A DNA stretch of 64,000 bases. Source: Bacteroidota bacterium. GTDB lineage: Bacteria > Bacteroidota > Bacteroidia > Palsa-948. This document shows, in pieces, positions 1-10,155 of this stretch; position 1 is the stretch's first letter; every line of letters begins with the position of its first letter. The position numbers and the translations under genes were made by a program. The notes below the pieces were generated by a model, which saw only the letters and a program-made list of their open reading frames with translations, did not search any database and was not told the origin of the DNA. The DNA lies in NCBI GenBank assembly GCA_016213405.1, contig JACRAM010000049.1:23440-87439 (forward strand). Reading direction: 5' to 3'.

Positions 1-866
1 GTATCGCTGCCATTCACAGAAAAAACCTGCGCGTAATAAATTGTGGCGGGTGTTGCGCCAGTAATATTTACTCCTGGAGTTGCAGAAGTTCCTGCACCAT
101 TCACAATGCCTAATTCAAGATTTGGAGTCTTTCCATATTTTATGTAATAAGTTCCTGCGATGTTAGTTGCCCAGTTAACTGTCAAACCTGTTGTGATAAT
201 ATTAGTAGGAATGGGCTGAGAAGTCATCCATATCGTGGATGTATTTACAATATCGTTCTGGTCTCTTAAAATTAATTGGTATCCTGTAGTGCATCCCGGG
301 TTCGGTGAGGAACAGAACTGCGATGCCACTCCTACTAAATTCACATTTTGATTAGGAATAATTGTTCCAACCAATGGGCTGGTTGAACTGATGCGAAGCA
401 CTCCTGTTTGCGTTGAACTGATGAAATTATAATTCGTGTTACTCGCAAAATTATTTCCTCCGCTTGGAAATGTGCAATTATTAAACTTAACCAATTCCGC
501 TTCGTATGTTTCGATCATTTGGCTGGGGGTAATGACAAATGGAGTGGGCAATGGTCTTCCGGTTGCAAGAACAGAAAAAGAAGTCACGGGTGTTATCTCC
601 AGAAGATTATTATAACTGGTAAGTGTGCCGGTAGCTACTACTGAATCGCCCCTGTTCACAGAGGATAGGTTAGAACCGTACATAGAAATTCCTGCCGTGG
701 CATCCTGCACATAGCGCAGACTTCCTAACTCAGAGCCGTTTGTGACCACGCCTCTTATTGTTACGGTGGTGTTCAGGGCAGAACTTCTGACCTGAGAAAT
801 TGTTTGCGCGAAAATTTGCACTGCGATTGCTTGAATTGCACATGCAAGAAGAAATTGTTTTTTCAT
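1..866 (-). CDS. Secreted OB-fold/FN3-like protein, C-terminus cut by window edge
   Basis: The frame is open from an ATG at 864-866 to the left edge, so about 288 residues of the N-terminal part are seen and the end is missing. It starts with a clear signal peptide (MKKQFLLACAIQAIAVQIFAQ). Residues ~25-190 read like the OB-fold-type repeats often annotated DUF5689 in Bacteroidota (a TIRGVVTNG segment, RYVQDATAGISMYG, then GDSVVATGTL). The following part (VNWATNIAGTYYIKYGKTP) looks like a fibronectin type III fold. It begins 23 nt downstream of the TonB receptor stop, so the two are probably cotranscribed. Family naming is by recollection of patterns; a T9SS tail is expected beyond the edge but cannot be seen. 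Confidence 0.75.
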   Translation of the reverse strand, partial: MKKQFLLACAIQAIAVQIFAQTISQVRSSALNTTVTIRGVVTNGSELGSLRYVQDATAGISMYGSNLSSVNRGDSVVATGTLTSYNNLLEITPVTSFSVLATGRPLPTPFVITPSQMIETYEAELVKFNNCTFPSGGNNFASNTNYNFISSTQTGVLRISSTSPLVGTIIPNQNVNLVGVASQFCSSPNPGCTTGYQLILRDQNDIVNTSTIWMTSQPIPTNIITTGLTVNWATNIAGTYYIKYGKTPNLELGIVNGAGTSATPGVNITGATPATIYYAQVFSVNGSD

Positions 867-889
867 TCTGAAATTTATTTGAATTATTA

Positions 890-3805
890 TTAAAAAATTA
901 TTTTTATTCCCATTGTCATTCTTCGCCCAAGTCCCATGTATCCCTGCATGTTCGTTGCGCTGTATTGGTTAGGTGTGGTGGCAGGAGCAAATGAGGCATC
1001 CGTGAGATAAACTGAGTTCATTACATTATTAATAGCACAGGTAATGCTAACTTCTGTACTGTTTGTTTTTTTAATTGAATAACCAAAAAACAAATCGAGC
1101 AAATAATATTCCGGCATCTTCCATGAATCATATTTCCTGTAATCCTTTGCTCCTGAAACTTTTAAATTGGATGGATCAAACTGTGCATACATATTACCGA
1201 AGAAAACAATTTGCGGCTTGATGTAAAATCCCTGCACCGGTTCAAACCGAATATTTCCGCCTATCTGCCTTTGCGGAGAATTTCCAATATGAACTTTTGT
1301 TGCATCAAATACTACAGAATCCAGCAGGGAACCATCGTCTGTAAATATATAGGCGGTGCTGCCTGATGCCCATCTCCAGTCAGACAACATTCCAAAACTG
1401 CTTACTTTTATGAAGCGATTTATATTTACGGTAAAATCTAATTCTATACCCATCAACGAAGCATCAATACCCGGTATGTTATAGTAATATAAGTTGCCTG
1501 TTTGCGGATCAGTATATGTCAGTGCAAAATCAAGTGGCTTGTTCAACCATGACGTTAAATAGCCATTGATGTTAGAAGCAAAATATTTATTTCTGAATCC
1601 ATAACCGATCTCTGCTGATTCAATCAGTTGGTTTCTTATATTTTTCAGTTCAGTGCCGCTTCTGTCAAAAACATTATTGTATTTAGGCGCTAAATTCATG
1701 TACCCGATATTTGTAAAAATATTTTGCTGAGCATTCAACTTGTAATTTATACCGCTTTTCAATGTGTATCCATAGTAGTATTTTATTTCTGTTGTATTTA
1801 TTCTTGCTTCAGAAGAATTGATATTGTACGTTTTATAATCGGGATTCAACGTGACGTATTGCTTCGTGATATTGTCTTTAAATGTAATGGTGCCGTCCGT
1901 ATTATGCGTGATCCCGTTTGCATTAGGAATTCCATAAGGGTTGGTTGTCGCGCCATAATTTTTTCCGTCATAATATAAAGTATCGCCATAACTGATAGCG
2001 TTGTGTGCAATATTGTTTTTACTAAGTACCACATCCTTTCTTCCGAAATAATTTATATTTTGCATAGAGGACTGGCTGCCGGTGAACGTAGCGAAGGCGG
2101 AAAATTTTTCTGCTTTATATTCCAATTGTGTAAATGCCCCGAGCCATGTTACTTTGCTTTGATAGTTATAATTTATTTTATCTCCAACCTTTTTTACATA
2201 GGAATCAGGGTCTTTTGTGATCGGAGCTAAGTTTTTGTCTTTGCCCAATGGTTGTTGTGTGTAGTCTGCTCCAAGCAAATCATAGGGGGTTTGATAATGA
2301 ATTCCATTGTAATATCTCGCATCCAATCCACCGGTAAAATCAAATGTGTTTTTAATTTTCCATTTAATAGTTGACAGTGTTCCAGCCCAGTTATGATTGT
2401 TTACCGAAGAATAAATAAAAGAAGACGTAGGTCTCAATCCCGGAATTAATCCGTTAGGAATGGCAGTTGAGTTTACATCATACGTGTTCTGCAATAGTAA
2501 TTGTCCGTCATAGTCCTTATTATAAGATGGTGGATTAAACATTCCTGTTCCTCCTCCTCTTCCGATGGATACATACAGCACATTTGAAAAATTCAACTTA
2601 TCATTTATTTGCAAAAAGCAGGATAAGTTAAAAAGCGGCTTATGAAAATAATTTACCTTGATGTTCACCGCCTTTCCATTCACATAGCCCCAGTTTGGAT
2701 TATAATGCAACCCTCTGTCTCCTATGCTGGAATCAGTATAGCTGTTTGTGGCAGATGAATAAATAGAATCGGCATTTACTCCTTGCTGAACAGCAAAGTT
2801 TCTATCATAATAGGCCATATTTATTTGAGTTGATCTTTGCCCGTGCGATTGCGGGGCTCCATTCACTCCAAGAATTAATGAACTCTTTGTATTTATTCTC
2901 CATCTGAATTTTCCAAAATAAGACCACACCTTTTCAAATGTTTGGTCAGCCCATCCATTTCCGGTTGTATAACTTCCTGCGAGCGTGATTCCAAATTTAT
3001 CTTTCAGTATTCCGGAATTATAGCCGAGAGAAAATCGCCCATAATTGTTTGTTCCTAAATCATTCTTCACTACGAAAAATCTTTTTTCATCAATGCTGGA
3101 TGTGATGATGTTCATTGTTCCTCCTACTGAAGGAAGCGCTAGGCGGGATGCTCCTAATCCTCTCTGCACCTGCATTTGTTTTGTAACTTCAGATAATCCC
3201 GACCAATTGCTCCAGTAAACCTGCCCGTTTTCCATGTCATTAACTGGGACACCATCAACAAGCACTGCCACATATCGTTGATCGAAGCCCCTGATATTCA
3301 CACGGGCATCTCCCGCTCCGCCACCCTGCTGTGTAGCATACACTCCGGGCGTAGAATTTAAAATTAACGGCAGATCAGATGCACCAATCTCCTGTGAAAT
3401 CTGCTGAGCGTAAATAGTAGAGACAGCCACTGGTGTTTCCCTGATCTTAGCAATGTCTGCCACTATCTCTACTTCTGATAAAGACACATTGCCAGATAAC
3501 CTGAAATCAATAATTTGTTTTTTTTCACTTACTTTTATTTTTTTTTCCTGCACTTCGTAGCCAATGTAAGATACATTCAATGTATAATCTCCCGATGGGA
3601 TTTTGAAAGAATATTTTCCATCAATATCCGCAGTGGCCCCTTTGCCTTGCAGGTAAGTAATAACGGCACCAATCAATGGTTCTCTGGTTATATCATCTTT
3701 GATTGTACCGGAAATTTCTACAAGTGTACTGTCTTGGGCATATAATACACTCTTAGATAAAAAAAATAAAACGAACAGATAAAAAAAAATCCTTACGCGC
3801 TTCAT
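890..3805 (-). CDS. TonB-dependent outer membrane receptor with N-terminal carboxypeptidase-like domain
   Basis: A 971-residue outer-membrane receptor of SusC/RagA type. After a signal peptide (ending near VLYAQDS) comes a carboxypeptidase-like regulatory domain, about residues 28-105 (ISGTIKDDITREPLIGA), then the plug domain with VNIRGFDQRYVAVLVDGVPV at ~170-190, and a long beta-barrel ending in an aromatic residue (MGIKIIF). I take the ATG at 3803-3805; a TTG nine bases upstream gives a longer frame but is less likely. It sits 24 nt after the lamin-tail gene and 23 nt before the OB/FN3 gene, so the three probably form one operon. The neighbours do not include a SusD lipoprotein, so a glycan-utilisation role is not supported; substrate unknown. 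Confidence 0.92.
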   Translation of the reverse strand: MKRVRIFFYLFVLFFLSKSVLYAQDSTLVEISGTIKDDITREPLIGAVITYLQGKGATADIDGKYSFKIPSGDYTLNVSYIGYEVQEKKIKVSEKKQIIDFRLSGNVSLSEVEIVADIAKIRETPVAVSTIYAQQISQEIGASDLPLILNSTPGVYATQQGGGAGDARVNIRGFDQRYVAVLVDGVPVNDMENGQVYWSNWSGLSEVTKQMQVQRGLGASRLALPSVGGTMNIITSSIDEKRFFVVKNDLGTNNYGRFSLGYNSGILKDKFGITLAGSYTTGNGWADQTFEKVWSYFGKFRWRINTKSSLILGVNGAPQSHGQRSTQINMAYYDRNFAVQQGVNADSIYSSATNSYTDSSIGDRGLHYNPNWGYVNGKAVNIKVNYFHKPLFNLSCFLQINDKLNFSNVLYVSIGRGGGTGMFNPPSYNKDYDGQLLLQNTYDVNSTAIPNGLIPGLRPTSSFIYSSVNNHNWAGTLSTIKWKIKNTFDFTGGLDARYYNGIHYQTPYDLLGADYTQQPLGKDKNLAPITKDPDSYVKKVGDKINYNYQSKVTWLGAFTQLEYKAEKFSAFATFTGSQSSMQNINYFGRKDVVLSKNNIAHNAISYGDTLYYDGKNYGATTNPYGIPNANGITHNTDGTITFKDNITKQYVTLNPDYKTYNINSSEARINTTEIKYYYGYTLKSGINYKLNAQQNIFTNIGYMNLAPKYNNVFDRSGTELKNIRNQLIESAEIGYGFRNKYFASNINGYLTSWLNKPLDFALTYTDPQTGNLYYYNIPGIDASLMGIELDFTVNINRFIKVSSFGMLSDWRWASGSTAYIFTDDGSLLDSVVFDATKVHIGNSPQRQIGGNIRFEPVQGFYIKPQIVFFGNMYAQFDPSNLKVSGAKDYRKYDSWKMPEYYLLDLFFGYSIKKTNSTEVSITCAINNVMNSVYLTDASFAPATTPNQYSATNMQGYMGLGRRMTMGIKIIF

Positions 3806-3829
3806 AAAAAACAATTCGGTTTATCTAAA

Positions 3830-4861
3830 TTAGTTTTTAATAAATCGCGTAACGCCTAATTTTCCATTGCGGTAATTTATTTTCACAACATAAATTCCGG
3901 CAGGCAAAATCCCTGTTGTGATTTCAGTTTTTTTAATGTTACTTAAAACGTTTTTCTCAGCTATTAATTTACCTTCTATATCGTAAACAGCAACATGGGT
4001 TATTATATCATTAGAGATGATCATAATATTTAAAAATTCAGCAACAGGATTCGGGTAAATTGAAATATTAGATGGATTTTCAATTTCATTCACTCCTGCA
4101 CCAGGGCAATTACAAATATGATTTCCTAATTTATTCCATGCATCAATAGTATCCTGATATACTTGGGGCTTTGTAATTGTATCATATTCAGCCAACGGAT
4201 TAAAAGCAGACGGATTGGCAGTTACTCCCATTAAAACAGTTGGCTTGCGTTCCATCATATATCCTTTTGTGATCCAAACTCCCATTCCGGTTCCTCCTGT
4301 ATAAGGAGCAACTGTTGACCAAGCAGAAGGTGTTCCGGTGCTGGAGGCCATGTAATCGGTAAACCTTCCGAATAAGTCTACAATGGTAACTGTACTTCCA
4401 ACTTTTTTCTCGAGGGTTATGGCATCGCTTCCTTTAAAATAAGTTGGATCACCTACTCCGCTTCCGTATGTTCCATAAATATTACCTACTTGATCGGCAT
4501 GGGCCCGGAGCAAGGGATCACAGATAGCATTGTTGTTTGATGGACTTGGAACAGTTTCAGGATTGCAAACAACCCATGTTCCGAAAGCAGGTACTCTACC
4601 TTTCAACCAAACCGTATCGCTGAAACTCGGGAAAGAAGGAACCGGTCCGGATGTATTTCCCGAAACAGTGGGTGTTTTATACCTTGCTAAATAATATTTT
4701 CCATTCATTACGATTGGATTGGGTGAAGGGTTGTAAAGCTCTAAACACTTATTGTTGGCACCCATTGAAACATATTTGGAAATAAATAAATCCGAACAGG
4801 TTTGTGCTTTCACTCCGAAAGTAAAAAATAAAAAAGCAGAATTGAGTAATAGTTTTTTCAT
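3830..4861 (-). CDS. Lamin-tail-like secreted protein with T9SS sorting domain
   Basis: 343 residues with a signal peptide (ending near FGVKAQT). The N-terminal half (DLFISKYVSMGANNKCLELYN) resembles the extracellular lamin-tail domain, an immunoglobulin-like fold found in bacterial secreted nucleases and surface proteins. The last ~75 residues form a type A T9SS C-terminal domain (SIYPNPVAEFLNI, then AVYDIEGKLIAEK, ending GVTRFIKN), which directs export through the type IX system. First gene of a probable three-gene operon with the TonB receptor 24 nt downstream. No catalytic motif is evident; it may be a surface binding protein that works with the receptor. Confidence 0.82.
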   Translation of the reverse strand: MKKLLLNSAFLFFTFGVKAQTCSDLFISKYVSMGANNKCLELYNPSPNPIVMNGKYYLARYKTPTVSGNTSGPVPSFPSFSDTVWLKGRVPAFGTWVVCNPETVPSPSNNNAICDPLLRAHADQVGNIYGTYGSGVGDPTYFKGSDAITLEKKVGSTVTIVDLFGRFTDYMASSTGTPSAWSTVAPYTGGTGMGVWITKGYMMERKPTVLMGVTANPSAFNPLAEYDTITKPQVYQDTIDAWNKLGNHICNCPGAGVNEIENPSNISIYPNPVAEFLNIMIISNDIITHVAVYDIEGKLIAEKNVLSNIKKTEITTGILPAGIYVVKINYRNGKLGVTRFIKN

Positions 4862-5280
4862 AATTTTATTTTTAATTTATTGTTTTATTTGTTTATGTTT
4901 TTACAACAGAAAATGCACTATACTTTGAAATAAAATGCGGGTCAAAAGATAGTATGTATTTATTTAAAACCATTTTTTCAAATATTTTATTTCATTGCAT
5001 CATAACGATTACAAATAAAATAAGTTAATAAATACTTGAAGCGGTTTCAGATGGTAAAAGAATCACGCCATGGGGCGAGATTAATTACTCTTGTAGGATG
5101 GTCACCTCAAAAAAATTATGTTTCAAATAACCCAATGAACAATGTTGCAAATAAATGAAAAAATATAATCATGGGCATGTTTAGCGCGACCAATGTTTTA
5201 TCTTTTTATTAACAGGTTTTACAGTTTTTTGCTGAATTTTTAAACTGAATTGCAGTGAAAATCTTATTCATGGTATTATT
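4862..5280. other. 419-bp AT-rich intergenic region
   Basis: No credible open frame, RNA or strong hairpin terminator. It should contain the promoter of the three-gene operon starting at 4861, but I found no exact TAnnTTTG match on the minus strand. None of the dispersed palindromes seen elsewhere is recognisable here. Confidence 0.6.
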
Positions 5281-7305
5281 TTAATGAATGATGATTTTTT
5301 GTTCAGAAATTTTCTCTGCGCTTAAAGCAGTTACCATGTAAACCCCGCTGGAAAATTTTTCATCGAGATTTATTCGGATGGTTTCATTATCTGATACAGG
5401 AATTACTTTTTGGGAATAACATACTCTTCCGAGAATATCTTTGATGGCAACAACAGATTCCTTTTCTTTGCTGTTTGAAAGAGTAATGATTAAATAGTCA
5501 GATGCGGGATTTGGATACACATTTATTGAATTTTCGTTTTCCATATTCACTGAAACTACGTGACTGTAAGTAGATCTTCCGTTTTTGTCTGTTTCCATTA
5601 ACCTGTAATAAGAAATGCCTGCAACAGGACTTTCATCATTCACTCTATAATTTCTTTCTTCTGAAGAATTTCCGGCCGCAGGGATTTGTCCTATTGCTTC
5701 ATATCGCTGTCCGTCCGTTGAGCGCTCAAGCGTAAAATAATCGCTGTTGCTTTCAGAAGCTGTTACCCATGATGTTTCAACAGTTTCTCCAGCCGCATTC
5801 GCGTTAAAATTCATCAGCGTCACTTCAAGAAAAACAGGCGGGCCAGTATTACCTAACGTGAATTTTGTTCCGGTAAATGAAGTAAAGGTTCCAGAAAGGT
5901 CATTTCCCCAATACGTGCTTCCACAGGAATACCCATTAGGGGTATCGCTTAAATCAAGCCATGTATTTGAGCCGTTATCTTTTGCAACGCTGATGGGAGG
6001 AAGCGATGAAACATTATCATTAATTCCGGCACAGCCGAAATAAATCCGTACCTGCGCCATGTCTATCGCTGTTGAAGGTGACTGAGCAATAGTATGGTAA
6101 CGCACCTGTGAAACATTTGAAAGTGTTGACGGCAGACTGTACCCTAACGCATTGGCAGAGTTGTTTACCATTTCTGCTGTATAGGTTGTTGCAGTGGTTG
6201 TCTGCTGGTCAACGGTCAGATCAATTCTTCGGTAGCAGTTATCTTTTCCTACAGGGAAAACTAATGTAACACCTGTTGACACATTAACTTTCCAGTTCAT
6301 CGGACCTTTCACAAAACTACTATCCTGCGGAGTGCATAGCAGAGAAACAGATGCAGCAACTCCACACGATAATATATTGGAAGTGGTTGTGGTGATGTGT
6401 CCGTCTTTTAATCCGAGAATTCCATTAACAGTTACTGGAGAATAAAGATGCAGTGCTTCAGATGGAGTTGAATTATTTATGGTGAGATTATTAAATGCTG
6501 TTGCGCTGCTTCCGCTTATGCTCTGCATAGAATTTCCTTTAAACGTAACGGTCTGCGTACCGGAAGAAAAAGTTCCATTATTTGCACAATCACCCTTAAC
6601 TGTCAGTGATGCATTTGTTACTAGTGTTCCGCAGTTTGAAAGATTGATACAGGTCGTGCTTGCATCGAGTGTCACATTGGTTCCTGCTGAAATCACCACA
6701 TTGCTTATTGAATCAGGAATTGCTGATGCCGTTGCGCTGCAGGAAATGGCAGACCATGTTGCAGGATTGCTCCATGAACCGTTGGCAACGCTTACATACG
6801 TAACTGTTCCGGGGAGAGAAAAGAAAACTCTGAATCTTGGAGGAGCAGTTTGAGCAATTACAGGAAGCGAAACCGTATAAGTAGCTGACGTTCTCATATC
6901 ATAAACCTGTCCTGTAGATAAATCTTTAATCAGAATGCAAACGCCTGAGGCAAACACACCGGTTTCTTCAGGAGTGATGGAATAAGTGCCGGCAGTTCCT
7001 ATTTTTAAAAATACATCCATAGAAACAGAAGCAGCAAGTTTCGGCATCGCGTTGATGGTAAGCTCATCGTTTATAATATCCTTGGTGAAAATGTTAGGAA
7101 CCGAGGCGTTTGAAGAAAAAAGTTTCCATGCATCATAGCTTCCGTCAAAGCCTACTGTTGCGCCATCTACAAAACGAATGATGGTTTCATCGGAATAACT
7201 TCCTCTTGCAATCCTGATTCTCAGTGCATCGGTGATTGCCATTGCATCGGTTGAAATTATTTCTGCAGTGAAGAGGAGCGCAAGGGCGGTGAAAATGTTT
7301 TTCAT
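5281..7305 (-). CDS. T9SS-secreted protein, compact paralog of the giant protein at 12.2-17.3 kb
   Basis: 674 residues. Signal peptide, then an N-terminal beta-rich region with a domain beginning ALRIRIARGSYSDETIIRF, then a segment shared with the giant neighbour protein (NGSWSNPATW near residue 180, SFVKGPMNWK near 330, an FN3-like segment VETSWVTASESNSDYFTLER near 515) and a C-terminal T9SS domain starting VYPNPASDYLIITL. No enzyme motif is visible, so a surface or adhesive role is likely. It stands alone, with 419 and 268 bp of noncoding DNA either side. The order of blocks matches the C-terminal ~600 residues of the 12162-17282 product, pointing to duplication with expansion or contraction of the middle. 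Confidence 0.85.
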   Translation of the reverse strand: MKNIFTALALLFTAEIISTDAMAITDALRIRIARGSYSDETIIRFVDGATVGFDGSYDAWKLFSSNASVPNIFTKDIINDELTINAMPKLAASVSMDVFLKIGTAGTYSITPEETGVFASGVCILIKDLSTGQVYDMRTSATYTVSLPVIAQTAPPRFRVFFSLPGTVTYVSVANGSWSNPATWSAISCSATASAIPDSISNVVISAGTNVTLDASTTCINLSNCGTLVTNASLTVKGDCANNGTFSSGTQTVTFKGNSMQSISGSSATAFNNLTINNSTPSEALHLYSPVTVNGILGLKDGHITTTTSNILSCGVAASVSLLCTPQDSSFVKGPMNWKVNVSTGVTLVFPVGKDNCYRRIDLTVDQQTTTATTYTAEMVNNSANALGYSLPSTLSNVSQVRYHTIAQSPSTAIDMAQVRIYFGCAGINDNVSSLPPISVAKDNGSNTWLDLSDTPNGYSCGSTYWGNDLSGTFTSFTGTKFTLGNTGPPVFLEVTLMNFNANAAGETVETSWVTASESNSDYFTLERSTDGQRYEAIGQIPAAGNSSEERNYRVNDESPVAGISYYRLMETDKNGRSTYSHVVSVNMENENSINVYPNPASDYLIITLSNSKEKESVVAIKDILGRVCYSQKVIPVSDNETIRINLDEKFSSGVYMVTALSAEKISEQKIIIH

Positions 7306-7573
7306 ATTTCTGAGTCTTTATTTATAAGACAAAGAAACAGAGAGGCAGCGTGATGTGAAATAGGAGCAACTATGATTAGTGCGTAATACTGTTCTGTTGC
7401 CTCTTGTAATTGCCGGGCAGTTTTAACTTGTAATAAATGAGAGATGCTTGTGTAGTGGTTTGTTCTACGCCAAGATTATGCAGACAACCTTCTTGCTATA
7501 GATAAAAAACATTTTTCTTCACACTCACATTTCATTTGTAAATTCGTATGCATTTATTCGTAATTAGTTAAAA

Positions 7574-8350
7574 ATGGATTTCCTCTCTTTTGACTTCATT
7601 GACCTCCTCGACATTTTCCTTGTCGCCATACTGCTTTACCAATTGTACAGATTAGTGCAAGGTACTGTGGCAATGAATATTTTCATCGGCATTCTTGCCA
7701 TTTACTTTGTGTGGAAAATCGTGCAGGCGCTCAAGATGGATGTGCTCAGCGAACTGCTCAGTCAGTTTATTAATGTCGGAATCATTGCACTGCTCATTGT
7801 CTTTCAGCCCGAACTCAGAAGATTTTTACTTCTCATCGGCACTCCCGAGATTCTTGAAAAGTTTTCTTTCGGAAGAAAATTATTCGGGTGGAAAAGCAAA
7901 AAGAAAATCCTGTCTGCCGACTTGCAGGCAATCGTGAAAGCATGCAAAGAAATGAGTGAAACCCGAACAGGTGCGCTCCTCATTCTTGCTACAGGTTCTG
8001 ATTTGAACTTTTACATTAAGACGGGCGAACAAATGGATGCAAAAATTTCCGCTAACACGCTGGAAAGCATTTTTTACAAAAACTCTCCTCTTCATGATGG
8101 CGCTGTGATAATTTCGGGAGGAAAGATACGCGCAGCAAGATGCGTTCTGCCAATTACCGAACGCGAAGATTTTCCATCCAACCTCGGCATGCGCCATCGC
8201 GCTGCCGCAGGCATCACCGAAAATTCTGATGCGCTCGCAATCATCGTCTCCGAACAAACCGGAGAAATTTCTTTTGCAAAAGGTGGTTTTCTTGAGAATG
8301 GAATAAGCCCAGAGAAATTGAAACAGAGAATTGAGTCCGAGATGGCATAA
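7574..8350 (+). CDS. cdaA: Diadenylate cyclase CdaA (c-di-AMP synthase)
   Basis: 258 residues, the usual CdaA/DacA length. Three membrane helices in the first ~80 residues are followed by a DisA_N catalytic domain carrying the two signature motifs DGA (residues 175-177, in SPLHDGAVII) and RHR (207-209, in GMRHRAAAGI). It condenses two ATP into cyclic di-AMP, a second messenger for osmotic and cell-wall homeostasis. The membrane form is typically linked to cell-wall control. Ten nt separate it from the flavoprotein downstream, so they may share a transcript. In some other phyla cdaA is paired with cdaR; no such partner is seen here. Confidence 0.96.
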   Translation: MDFLSFDFIDLLDIFLVAILLYQLYRLVQGTVAMNIFIGILAIYFVWKIVQALKMDVLSELLSQFINVGIIALLIVFQPELRRFLLLIGTPEILEKFSFGRKLFGWKSKKKILSADLQAIVKACKEMSETRTGALLILATGSDLNFYIKTGEQMDAKISANTLESIFYKNSPLHDGAVIISGGKIRAARCVLPITEREDFPSNLGMRHRAAAGITENSDALAIIVSEQTGEISFAKGGFLENGISPEKLKQRIESEMA

Positions 8351-8359
8351 TAATTCAAT

Positions 8360-9592
8360 ATGCCAAAAACAAATGCCATAATTATTGGCGGAGGCGCTGC
8401 AGGGTTTTTTTCAGCAATCAATTGCGCACAGATTTATACTGATTGTTTAGTTACCTTACTTGAGAAAACCAATAAACTTCTTACTAAAGTTAAAGTTTCA
8501 GGTGGAGGAAGATGTAATGTCACTCATGCCTGTTTTGATAATAGTTTGCTTGTCAAAAACTATCCGCGTGGAGGCAAAGAATTGCAAAATGTTTTCAGCC
8601 GGTTCACTACGAGCGATACTATCAAATGGTTTGAAGAACGAGGTGTGAAACTGAAAACAGAAAAAGACGGAAGAATGTTCCCCTCAACAGATAATTCTGA
8701 AACTATTATCAATTGTCTCGTTAACGAATCAGAAAAATCAGGAGTGAAAATAAAACTCGGAGTTGACATTACTGAAATTAATAAGAATGCTGACGGAACA
8801 TTTACACTGAATGTAAATGGCGGAGGAAGTTTTATCTGTGACAAATTAATAATCGCTACTGGAGGGAATGCAAAAGAGTCTGCTTACGAATGGTTAAAGA
8901 AACTTGGGCATTCAATTGTTAAACCTGTTCCATCGCTGTTCACTTTCAATATGCCGGGCAATTCCATAACAAAACTCATGGGAGTTTCTGTTCCTCATGC
9001 GGGAGTACGCGTTGCAGGAACAAAACTGGAAACACAAGGAGCATTGCTCATTACGCATTGGGGAATGAGCGGTCCTGCCATTCTGAAAGCATCGGCATGG
9101 GGTGCAAGGCAACTGAATGAACTGCATTATGATTTTACAGCACTCATTAACTGGCTACCGAATTATTCAGAAAAAAAACTTCGTGAAGAATTTACTGATC
9201 ACAAAAAAGGAAACTCTGCAAAAATTATTCTGAATGATTGCCCGTTTGAATTACCAAAACGGCTTTGGGAATATTTTACAAACAAAGCAGGAATAAAACC
9301 AACCACACGCTGGGCAGATCAGAGCAAGCAACAGAGCAATTCTCTTATAAAAATTCTTTTAAACGATGAATACAGCGTTCAGGGAAAAACAACTTTCAAG
9401 GAAGAGTTTGTCACCTGCGGAGGAATCAGCCTGAAGGAAATTGATTTCACCACCATGCAAAGCAAATTAGTTCCAGGTTTATTTTTTGCAGGCGAAGTAA
9501 TTGATGTGGATGGAATAACAGGCGGCTTCAACTTTCAGAACGCATGGAGCACGGCATGGGTGGCAGCGAAGAATATTTTGCCACAACCCTAA
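8360..9592 (+). CDS. BaiN/RdsA-family NAD(P)/FAD-dependent oxidoreductase (HI0933-like)
   Basis: 410 residues, full length for the family. N-terminal FAD-binding GxGxxG motif (AIIIGGGAAGFFSAIN), then VSGGGRCNVTH near residue 50, which is diagnostic for this flavoprotein group, and a C-terminal GEVIDVDGITGGFNFQNAWSTAW that completes the FAD site. Members are annotated BaiN-like or HI0933 family; the physiological substrate is not known for most. Follows cdaA by ten nt. Confidence 0.93.
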   Translation: MPKTNAIIIGGGAAGFFSAINCAQIYTDCLVTLLEKTNKLLTKVKVSGGGRCNVTHACFDNSLLVKNYPRGGKELQNVFSRFTTSDTIKWFEERGVKLKTEKDGRMFPSTDNSETIINCLVNESEKSGVKIKLGVDITEINKNADGTFTLNVNGGGSFICDKLIIATGGNAKESAYEWLKKLGHSIVKPVPSLFTFNMPGNSITKLMGVSVPHAGVRVAGTKLETQGALLITHWGMSGPAILKASAWGARQLNELHYDFTALINWLPNYSEKKLREEFTDHKKGNSAKIILNDCPFELPKRLWEYFTNKAGIKPTTRWADQSKQQSNSLIKILLNDEYSVQGKTTFKEEFVTCGGISLKEIDFTTMQSKLVPGLFFAGEVIDVDGITGGFNFQNAWSTAWVAAKNILPQP

Positions 9593-9607
9593 AGGGTGAA
9601 ATTAATG

Positions 9608-10150
9608 CTACTTCTTTGCTTGAGAATTTTCTTTTTGTTCAAAGCCTTTAATAATGTCCGCTTCCGATTTTCCGAACATGCCCATGAGCGCTTTCGCATC
9701 ATCGGCAAAAGCATGGTTTGGATATTTTGAAATGAGTTCCTGATAAAATCCTTTCGCTGAAACGGTATCATTAAAAAACTCCTGATAGTAATATCCCTGA
9801 AGAAACAAACATTCAGGAATCTTTTTGTAGTTGGGATATTTCTTACAAATCTGTTTCAAACTCTCCATGGCTTTTGTGTTATCCCCTACTCCTCTTGCCA
9901 AATCTGAAACACGGAAAAGATATTCAGGGCTGAGCGTGTCATCAGGATATTTATTAGCAAAATCCTCATAAGCTGCCATTCCCTGCTGAGCAAGGTTTTT
10001 ATCCAGCTCCAAACTTTGAGGATTCACCATTTTCTTTTGAAGTGAATCTATTTGGGAAATGAGTCGTTGTTTTTTCTCTGTATCGCCCGATGAGCAGGAG
10101 GAAAAACAGTAAACCGCGAGCGGCAAAAAGCAGATAAGTGATTTTTTCAT
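9608..10150 (-). CDS. TPR-type lipoprotein
   Basis: 180 residues. A lipoprotein signal (PLAVYCFSSCSSGD, with the lipidated Cys near residue 19) is followed by tetratricopeptide-like repeats (YEDFANKYPDDTLSPEYLFR, then FYQELISKYPNHAFADDAKA), the pattern of YbgF/BamD-type periplasmic scaffold proteins. It starts 5 nt downstream of def, so it is the last gene of a ruvX-def-lipoprotein operon. Specific function unknown. Confidence 0.85.
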   Translation of the reverse strand: MKKSLICFLPLAVYCFSSCSSGDTEKKQRLISQIDSLQKKMVNPQSLELDKNLAQQGMAAYEDFANKYPDDTLSPEYLFRVSDLARGVGDNTKAMESLKQICKKYPNYKKIPECLFLQGYYYQEFFNDTVSAKGFYQELISKYPNHAFADDAKALMGMFGKSEADIIKGFEQKENSQAKK

Positions 10151-10155
10151 AGTGT

